A stretch of DNA of 15,446 nt from an uncultured Rhodanobacter sp. (lineage in GTDB: Bacteria > Pseudomonadota > Gammaproteobacteria > Xanthomonadales > Rhodanobacteraceae): the NCBI GenBank assembly GCA_903827735.1, contig CAIKJM010000393.1:1-15446 (forward strand), written 5' to 3'. This document shows, in pieces, positions 1 to 8,200 of this stretch. The notes under the pieces are model-generated. The model saw only the letters and a program-made list of their open reading frames with translations. It ran no database searches and was not told the origin of the DNA. The position numbers and the translations under genes were made by a program. The stretch's first letter is position 1. Every line of letters begins with the position of its first letter.

Positions 1-1
1 C

Positions 2-1696
2 AAGGCGTTCGAGGAAGCGCTGCATCGCGAGCGCGAGCTGGCCGAGGTCACGCTGCGCTCGATCGGCGACGCGGTCATCACCACCGATACTGCCCTGCGC
101 GTGACCTCGCTCAACCCGATCGCCGAAGCGATGACCGGCTGGACCAGCGCCGAAGCGCAGGGCCGTTCGATCGAGGAGATTTTCCAGCTGTTCGACGCGC
201 AGACCGGCCGCGGCCGGATCAATCCGCTGCGCGCGGCGATCGAGCAGAACATCATCGCCGATCTGGTCGGCAAGACCCTGCTGCGCCACCGGCACGGTTT
301 CGATACGCCGGTCGAAGATTCCTCCGCGCCTATCCACGACCACGCCGGCAATGTGATCGGCGGCGTGCTGGTATTTCACGACGTCAGCGAGAACCGCGCG
401 CTGGCGCTGAAGATGATCCACCTGACCCAGCACGATACGCTCACCGGCCTGCCCAATCGCAGCCAGCTGCACGCGCATATCGCACAAGCGCTGGTCACGG
501 CGGCACGGCGGCAACAGCGCGCCGCCGTGCTGTATTTGGATATCGATCACTTCAAGCAGATTAACGAGCTCTACGGCCACGCCGGCGGCGATCGGGCGCT
601 GCGTGCGCTCAGCGCGCAGCTGCGCAGGGGCCTGCCCAACGGCGAGCTGATCAGCCGCTTCGGCGACGACGAATTCGTGGTAATGCTGCCGCATTTGGGC
701 AGCGTCGGCGAAGTAGCCAGCCGCTGCCAGATTCTGATCGCCTACTGTCAGGAAACTCGCGTGCCGGACATGCCCGAGCTGGCGCTGCGCGTCAGCGTCG
801 GCATCAGCCTTTTTCCCGACGATGCTGTCGAAGCCGAAACGCTGGTGCAGCAGGCGGAAACCGCGATGTACGCGGCCAAGGCGCTGGGCCAGCACGGCTA
901 TCGTTTTTTCACCGCCTCGATGAGCGAGCGTACCCAGGCGCGGCGCAAGATCGAAACCGCGCTGCGCCAGGCGCTGGCTAGGCAGGAGCTGGTGCTGCAT
1001 TACCAGCCCAAGGTCGATGCGCAGAGCGGACGCATCGTGGGTGCCGAGGCGCTGCTGCGGCTGCTGGTCGACGGCCGCCCGCTATACGCACCGGATCAGT
1101 TTATTCCGGTCGCCGAAGACACCGGCCTGATCATGCCGATCGGCGCCTGGGTGCTGCGCGAAGCCTGCCAGCAGGCCAAACGCTGGCGCGACGTTGGGAT
1201 CGATCTGCCGGTCTCCGTCAACGTCTCGCCGCTGCAGTTTCAGCACGCCGATTTCTACGCATGGCTGGATGCCGTGCTGGACGAGAGCGGGCTGGAGTCG
1301 GGCCTGCTGGAACTTGAGCTGACCGAGCGCATGGTGATGTCCGGCGGCGACGCCACCACCGAACTGCTGCAGCGGATCAAGCAGCGCGGCGTGCGGCTGT
1401 CGCTGGATGATTTCGGCACCGGCTATTGCAGCCTGTCGTATCTGAGGCATTTCCCGATCGACGCGCTGAAGATCGATCGCACTTTCGTACGCGACATCAC
1501 TACCGATGCCGATACCGCCACCATCACGCAGGCCATCATCGCAATGGCGCGCAGTCTGCATAAGGACGTGATCGCCGAAGGCGTGGAAACGCTGGAGCAG
1601 GGCGACCTGCTGCGCCGCGCGGGCTGCTCGCAGCTGCAGGGCTTTCTTTACGGGGTGCCGATGCCGGCATCGGCGCTGGAGGCGCTGCTGGTTTAG
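2..1696 (+). CDS. PAS-GGDEF-EAL cyclic-di-GMP signalling protein, 5'-truncated by the window edge
   Basis: The frame is open from the first base, so the start and any N-terminal sensor or membrane part lie upstream; 564 residues are visible. In visible numbering, a PAS domain (about 14-110) opens with the typical phrase SIGDAVITTD. A GGDEF domain follows from HDTLTGLPNR (144) to about 305, then an EAL domain from about 325 to the end. The GGDEF signature reads GDDEF (221-225), with the second glycine replaced by Asp, and no RxxD inhibitory site lies at the usual spacing before it. The EAL domain keeps EALLR (E349), NVSPLQF, ELTER, DDFGTGY (D469, D470), KIDRTFV, EGVET and QGF, the metal-binding and catalytic set of active c-di-GMP phosphodiesterases. 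I infer net c-di-GMP hydrolysis, with the GGDEF domain weak, regulatory or inactive. PAS ligand and target pathway cannot be read. The gene ends tail to tail with the acetyltransferase. Confidence 0.93.
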   Translation, partial: KAFEEALHRERELAEVTLRSIGDAVITTDTALRVTSLNPIAEAMTGWTSAEAQGRSIEEIFQLFDAQTGRGRINPLRAAIEQNIIADLVGKTLLRHRHGFDTPVEDSSAPIHDHAGNVIGGVLVFHDVSENRALALKMIHLTQHDTLTGLPNRSQLHAHIAQALVTAARRQQRAAVLYLDIDHFKQINELYGHAGGDRALRALSAQLRRGLPNGELISRFGDDEFVVMLPHLGSVGEVASRCQILIAYCQETRVPDMPELALRVSVGISLFPDDAVEAETLVQQAETAMYAAKALGQHGYRFFTASMSERTQARRKIETALRQALARQELVLHYQPKVDAQSGRIVGAEALLRLLVDGRPLYAPDQFIPVAEDTGLIMPIGAWVLREACQQAKRWRDVGIDLPVSVNVSPLQFQHADFYAWLDAVLDESGLESGLLELELTERMVMSGGDATTELLQRIKQRGVRLSLDDFGTGYCSLSYLRHFPIDALKIDRTFVRDITTDADTATITQAIIAMARSLHKDVIAEGVETLEQGDLLRRAGCSQLQGFLYGVPMPASALEALLV

Positions 1697-2163
1697 CTTT
1701 TGTCGGCGCTGTCTAGCTCGCTTTCATACATGAAGTAACGACAGCGCTGCATGCCGAGGCCGGCGTAGGTCGACTGCGCGTTGGCGTTCTCGGTCTCCAC
1801 ATACAGCCGCAGACCGACCGCGCCGGCCGCCGCCGCACGCTGCTCTACAGCCGCGTACAGCGCGCGGAATACACCGCCGCGGCGCGCCTCGGGTGCCACG
1901 TAGACGCTCTGAATCCACCAGAAGTCGCCGCAGCGCCAGTCGCTCCATTCGTAGGTGACCATCAGGCTGCCGACCGCCACGCCATCGCGTTCGGCGACCA
2001 GATAGAAACCACGCTGAGGTCGTTCGAAAATGCCGGCGATGCCGCGTTCGAGCACGGCTGGATCGAGCCGCTTTTGTTCGGTTTCCCACGCCATCGCCGC
2101 GTTCCAGGCGAGCAAGGAAGACGTGTCGTCCGGCGTGGCGGCGCGAATCAGCAACGAAGGCAC
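1693..2163 (-). CDS. GNAT-family N-acetyltransferase
   Basis: A 156-residue protein with the GNAT fold. It begins with the usual strand-1 phrase SLLIRAATPDD, has beta-4 as QSVYVAP (85-91), then the acetyl-CoA pyrophosphate loop RRGGVF (94-99) and helix RALYAAVEQ. It ends with the strand/turn LRLYVETEN-A-STYAGLGM typical of motif B. These proteins move an acetyl group from acetyl-CoA to an amine or a protein N-terminus; the substrate cannot be predicted here. I chose the GTG at 2163 because GGAG lies 7 bases upstream and the family N-terminus falls exactly there. An in-frame ATG at 2217 would add 18 residues with no GNAT similarity and a poor ribosome-binding site. A TACGAT (complement of 2195-2200) could be a -10 giving a short leader consistent with the GTG start. 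The stop overlaps the end of the GGDEF-EAL gene by 4 bases. Confidence 0.85.
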   Translation of the reverse strand: MPSLLIRAATPDDTSSLLAWNAAMAWETEQKRLDPAVLERGIAGIFERPQRGFYLVAERDGVAVGSLMVTYEWSDWRCGDFWWIQSVYVAPEARRGGVFRALYAAVEQRAAAAGAVGLRLYVETENANAQSTYAGLGMQRCRYFMYESELDSADKS

Positions 2164-2166
2164 AAG

Positions 2167-2175
2167 ACGACTCCG
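2167..2175 (-). promoter_or_regulatory. Ribosome-binding site deciding the GNAT GTG start
   Basis: On the minus strand GGAG is followed by seven bases and then GTG (2163-2161). This is a better match and spacing than anything before the in-frame ATG at 2217, where the nearest purine run is about 13 bases away. It supports the shorter protein. Confidence 0.5.
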
Positions 2176-2272
2176 GCAGGCTGTTAGTTGGACTATCGTA
2201 GCGTGCGTCATCTTCACGCGGTGGCGCGTACCTTCCCCGACCGAGTGCCGGGGATGCTTTCGTCAGTCATCA

Positions 2273-2291
2273 CTCGCCACGGGGTGGTGAG
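2273..2291 (+). promoter_or_regulatory. Hairpin just upstream of the glucan synthase start
   Basis: CTCGCCAC (2273-2280) pairs with GTGGTGAG (2284-2291) over 8 pairs, one of them G-U, around a GGG loop. It ends 5 bases before the ATG at 2297 and would bury the only GAGG-like ribosome-binding sequence for that ATG. Either it tunes translation, or it shows that this ATG is not the real start and the structure belongs to the untranslated leader. Another small inverted repeat (CCCCG/CGGGG, 2235-2253) lies just before it. Confidence 0.4.
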
Positions 2292-2296
2292 GGTGC

Positions 2297-5200
2297 ATGG
2301 AGGCTCAACGCCGGCTGTGTCACCCTGAACCCCCGGAAGGAAAGCTGGAATTGGACATCGTCCGCACACTCGATTTGCTCAAACTGCGCCGACTGCGCGC
2401 TTTCCGTCGTCAACGCGCCGCGGCACGCACCAAGCCGGAGCAGGAGCCCGCGCTGCGCTCGGAGCTTTTCAGCGCCGACCAGATGGAACGGCACGGCCAG
2501 GTACTCGCCGGCCAACATCGCCTGAGCCCGGACGAAACCAGCAACCTGCTGCTGGCTCGCCTGGACGACAACGAAGCGGTGCTCGCGCATACCTGCGAGC
2601 GGCTGACGGCGGCCACGCGGCATCGGCGGCGCATTACGCCGGCCGGCGAATGGCTGCTCGACAACTTTTATCTGATCGAAGAGCAGATCCGCATCGCCCG
2701 GCGGCATTTGCCCAAGGGCTATAGCAAGGAGCTGCCGCGTCTGGAGAGCGGCCCCTCGGCCGAACTGCCGCGCGTGTACGACATCGCGCTGGAAATCATT
2801 TCGCACGGCGATGGCCGCGTCGATACCACCAGCCTGTCGCGCTTCGTCAACGCCTATCAAACCGTAACGCCGCTCAAGCTGGGCGAGCTGTGGGCGATCC
2901 CGATCATGCTGCGTCTGGCGCTGATCGAAAACCTGCGCCGCGTCGCCGCACGCGTGATCGCCGACTGGCAGTACCGCGGCAAGGCCGCGCGCTGGGCCGA
3001 CAACCTCACCGCCACCGCCGAAAGCGACCCAAAGAGCGTGGTGCTGGTGGTCGCCGACATGGCGCGCTCCAAGCCGCCGATGACCGGACCGTTCGTCGCG
3101 GAAATGGCGCGCCGCCTGCAGGGTCAGAGCCCCGCACTGGCGCTGCCGCTGAGCTGGATCGAGCAGCGCCTGTCCGAATCGGGCCAGACCATCGAGCATC
3201 TGGTTCAGCTCGAAGCACAGCAGCAAGCGGCCGATCAGGTGTCGATCGGCAACAGTATCGGCAGCCTGCGCGCCCTGTCGGCGATCGACTGGCGCGATTT
3301 CGTCGAGCAAACCAGCATCGTCGACCAGTTCCTGCGCGAAGACCCCGCCGGGGTCTATACCTCGATGGATTTCACTACGCGTGACGACTATCGCCACGTG
3401 ATCGAGTCGATCTCACGCAAGCACAAGTTAAACGAACCAGACGTGGCTGAGGCCGCGCTGGCGCTCAGCCGCGAAGGCGTAGGCGCCGATGGCCGCGCGG
3501 TGGCACAGCACGTGGGCTTCTATCTGATCGACAAGGGCCGCCGCACGCTGGAGCAGCGGCTCGGTGTGACGCCGACGGTCGGCGAAACGTTGCGGCGCGT
3601 GCTCGACCGCGCGCCGCTGCCGATCTATCTGGGCCTGCTCGCACTGCTGACGTTTGCGCTCGCGCGCGCGCTGGTGGTGTCGGCCTCACACAACGACCTG
3701 CCGACGTGGGGCCTGATCGCCATCGCGATTCCGTCGGTCATCCTGGCCAGCCAGCTGGCGATGAGCCTGCTCAACTGGATCGCCACGCTGACTATCGCGC
3801 CGCGGCAGCTGCCACGCATGGATTATTCGGCCGGCATCCCCGAGAGCGCGCGCACCATGGTGGTGGTGCCCAGCCTGTTCGGCAGCGCGCAGGATATCGA
3901 AGAGCTGGTTGAGTCGCTGGAAGTGCGCTTCCTCGGCAACCGTGATCCCCAGCTGCATTTCGCCCTGCTCACCGACTTTCCCGACGCGGCCAGCGAAACG
4001 CTGCCCGGCGATGAAGCCCTGCTGCGTCTGGCTCGGCGCCGCGTCGAGGCGCTCAACGACAAATACGCCACCGCCGAAATGGACCGGTTTTTCCTTTTTC
4101 ATCGTCCACGCGTGTGGAATGCGGCGGAGCAGGCCTGGATGGGCCGCGAGCGCAAGCGCGGCAAGCTGGCCGATCTCAATGCGCTACTTCGCGGCGGCGC
4201 CCGCGATCGCTACCTGCTGATCGTCGGCGATATCGACACGCTGCCGCCCGTGCAATACATCATCACACTCGATACCGATACCCAGCTGCCGCGCGAGTCG
4301 GCGCACGAGTTTGTCGGCGCGATCGATCATCCGCTTAATCGCGCGGTGTACGACCCCGCACTGCGTCGCGTGGTGTCCGGTTACGGCGTGCTGCAACCGC
4401 GCGTGGGCATCAGTCTGCCCAGCACGGCGCGCTCGCGCTATGCGCAGCTCTACGCCAGCGACGCGGGTATCGATCCCTATACACAGATGGTCTCGGACGT
4501 CTATCAGGACGTGTTCCACGAAGGCTCGTTCATCGGCAAGGGCATCTACGCCATCGATGCATTCGAACTCAGCCTCGAGGGCCGCTTCCCCGACAACGCC
4601 ATCCTCAGCCACGATCTGGTCGAGGGCTGCCACGCCCGCTCGGGCCTGCTCAGCGACGTGCAGCTGTACGAGGAATACCCGGCGCGCTACAGCGCCGACG
4701 TCAAGCGCCGGCATCGCTGGATCCGCGGCGACTGGCAGCTGCTGCCGTGGCTGCTGCCGTGGGCGCCGACCGCGCACGACGGCTGGCGCAAAAATGCGCT
4801 GACCGCGCTGTCGCGCTGGAAGATTCTCGACAACCTGCGCCGCAGCCTGGTGCCCGTGTCGCTGTTGGCCCTGCTGCTGACCGGCTGGCTGCTGCTGTCG
4901 CCGGCGTTCTCCTGGATGCTCGCCGTATTGGCGATGGTGCTGATTCCACCAGTGCTGTCGGCGATGCTGGATCTGGTGCAGAAACAGCCCGAAGTGCAGA
5001 TGGATCAGCACCTGCGCGCGGCCATGCATTCCACCGGCCAGCACCTGGCGCGGATGGCGCTTGGCCTCGCGTGGCTGCCGCACGAGGTGCTGTACAGCGT
5101 CGATGCGATCCTGCGCACGCTGTGGCGCATGACCGTCAGTCGTCGGCTGCTGCTGCAGTGGCAAACCTCCAGCGACGTCGAAAAGCGCAGCAGCAATGCG

Positions 5201-8200
5201 CCTGCCGCGCTGTGGCGGCTGATGTGGATCGGGCCGGCGCTGGCCGTGGTGCTGGCAGCCGTATTGGCCTGGCATCGACCTTCAGCCCTGATCGTGGCCG
5301 CGCCGCTGCTCCTTTTGTGGCTGTGTTCCCCGTCGATCGCCTGGTGGATCAGCAAGCCTAACCTGCCGCCAGCGTTTTCGCCGACCGCCGCGCAGATGCA
5401 GTTTCTGCGCATCCTGGCACGCAAGACCTGGGCATTTTTCGACGCACACGTGGGGCCGGCCGATCACTGGCTGCCGCCGGACAATGTGCAGATCCAGCCC
5501 GCCCCGGCAATCGCGCACCGCACCTCGCCGACGAATATCGGACTGGCCCTGCTGGCCAATCTGGCGGCGTACGATTTCGGCTTTCTCAGCGCCGGACGCC
5601 TGCTCGACCGCACCGTACAAACGCTGGCGACGATGCGTCTGCTGCCGCGCCATCGCGGGCATTTCTACAACTGGTACGACACGCTGACCCTGCAGCCGCT
5701 GGCGCCGCTGTATATCTCGGCGGTGGACAGCGGCAACCTCGCCGGGCATCTGCTGACCCTGCGACCGGGCCTGCTGGCGTTGGCCGATGAGCCAGTATTC
5801 CAGCCGCGCGCGCTGCAGGGTCTGCTTGATACGCTGGCCGTGCTGCAGCGTTCGCTGCCCGGCGCCAGCGCTAGTTCGCTGAGCCCGCTGCAGCAGCCGC
5901 TGGAGACCGCCTTGGCATCGCCTCCGGCAACCACCGGAGCGGCCGTCGCGCTGCTGCAGAGCATGCTCGACCAGGCGCACGCGCTGGCGCGTTCGCAGCC
6001 GGTCGAGCCTGGCAGCGACGCCGAGTTCTGGCTCGACGCCCTGTTGCAGCAGTGCAGCGACCTGCTCGATGAAACCAGCCACTTCCATCTCAACCCGCCG
6101 CCCGATGACGACGCCAACTTCAAGGGCATTCCGACCTTGCGCCAGCTGTCGCGCATCGAGCCGCTGATCTGGCCCGACGAGGCCGATGCGGAAACCCTGC
6201 GCGAACGGGCGCGCGAACGCATCGCCACGCTCGAACAGGTGGCGCTGGAAACCGGCGAACTGGCGCTGATGGATTATCGGTTCCTGTACGACAGCGCACG
6301 CGACCTGCTGGCGATCGGCTACAACGTCGACGAGCGCCGCCTCGACGCCGGCTTCTACGATCTGCTGGCCTCCGAAGCGCGCCTGGCCAGCTTCGTCGCC
6401 ATCGCGCAGGGCCAGCTGCCGCAGGACAACTGGTTCTCGCTGGGCCGCTTGCTGACCACCAGCGGCGGCCAGCCGGTGCTGCTGTCGTGGACCGGCTCGA
6501 TGTTCGAATACCTGATGCCGATGCTGGTGATGCCCAGCTACGAAGGTACCCTGCTGGATCAAACCTGTCGGGCCGCCGTCGCACGTCAGATCGAATACGG
6601 GACTCAGCTCAACATTCCCTGGGGAGTCTCCGAATCGGGCTACAACACGCTCGATGCCCATTTCACCTATCAATACCGCGCCTTCGGCGTGCCCGGCCTG
6701 GGCCTGAAGCGTGGCCTCGGCGACGACGTGGTGATCGCGCCGTATGCCACCGTGATGGCGATGATGGTCGCGCCCACGGCCTCCACCCGCAACATGCAGC
6801 GCCTGGTTGATGCGGGCGCGGAAGGGCGGCTGGGTTTTTACGAAGCGATCGACTACACGCCCGCACGTCTGCCGCTGGGCCAGTCCTCGGCGCTGGTGCA
6901 GTCGTACATGGTCCACCATCAGGGCATGAGCCTGCTGGCGCTGGACTATGCGCTGCTGGACAAGCCGATGCAGCGACGTTTCGAATCCGATCCGCAGTTC
7001 CAGGCCACCAGCCTGCTGCTGCAGGAGCGCGTGCCGAAGACCGCCGCGGAATATCTGCACGCCTCGGGCTTCCCCGAAATGGACGGCCAGTCGCGCGCCG
7101 CCGAAGCGCGCCTGCGCGTGTTCACCGAGCCCGATCGGGCGCGCCCCGCCGTGCAGCTGCTGTCCAACGGCCGCTATCACGTGATGGTCAGCAGCGCCGG
7201 CGGCGGCTACAGCCGCTGCCGCGATATGGCCCTGACGCGCTGGCGCGAGGACATCACCAGCGACAACTGGGGCATGTTCTGCTACCTGCGCGATGTGGCC
7301 AGCGGCGCGTACTGGTCGACCGCCCACCAGCCGACGCTGAAGAAAACCGAGCTGTTCGAAGCGATCTTCTCCGACGCCCGCGCCGAGTTCCGCGTGCGCG
7401 AGCGCGAGTTCGACGCGCATACCGAAATCGTGGTGTCGCCCGAAGACGACATCGAACTGCGCCGCACGCGCATCACCAACCGCAGCCGCACGCGCCGCAC
7501 GATCGAGCTGACCAGCTTTGCCGAAGTAGTGCTGGCGCCGCCGATCGCCGACGCGATGCACCCGGCTTTCAGCAAGCTGTTCGTGCAGACCGAGCTGATG
7601 CCCGAGCTGCAGGCGATCGTCTGCACCCGCCGCCCGCGCGCGCACGACGAAGCCGTGCCGTGGATGTGCCATCTGCTGGCCGTGCACAACGGGCATATCG
7701 ACGAAATCTCCTACGAGACCGACCGCGCGCGCTTTATCGGCCGCGGCCGCAGCGCCGCCGCCCCGCTGGCGATGGGCACGCTGGGCGACCCGCACCCGAA
7801 GCTCTCCAACAGCGAGGGCTCGGTGCTCGATCCCATCGTGTCGATTCGCTGCCGCATCACGCTGGAGCCGGAGCAATCGGTCACGGTGGACTTCGTTACC
7901 GGCATGGGCGACACCCGCGAGGCCTGCGTGCAGCTGATCGGCAAGTACCGCGACCGTCATCTGGCCGACCGCGTGTTCGACCTGGCCTGGACGCACAGCC
8001 AGGTGCTGCTGCGTCAGCTCAACGCCTCGCTGGCCGATGCGCAGCTGTATGAGCACATGGCCACCTCGATCATCTACCCCAGCTCCAACATGCGCGCCGA
8101 GCCGAGCATGATCGCGGCCAACCGCCGCGGCCAGTCGGGCCTGTGGGGGCAGTCGATTTCCGGCGATCTACCCATCGTGCTGCTGCAGATCGCCGACCCG

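Noticed and set aside
2270..3397. A 375-codon minus-strand open frame across the glucan synthase start region
   Set aside because: It overlaps conserved N-terminal sequence of the synthase on the plus strand and resembles no family. Its N-terminus simply reads through the intergenic hairpin.
5282..8056. A 924-codon open frame on the minus strand inside the glucan synthase gene
   Set aside because: It lies opposite a protein with recognisable domains throughout. Its composition (rich in Gln, Arg, His, Ala, Gly) is that of a GC-skewed antisense frame, with no recognisable domain and no ribosome-binding site of note.
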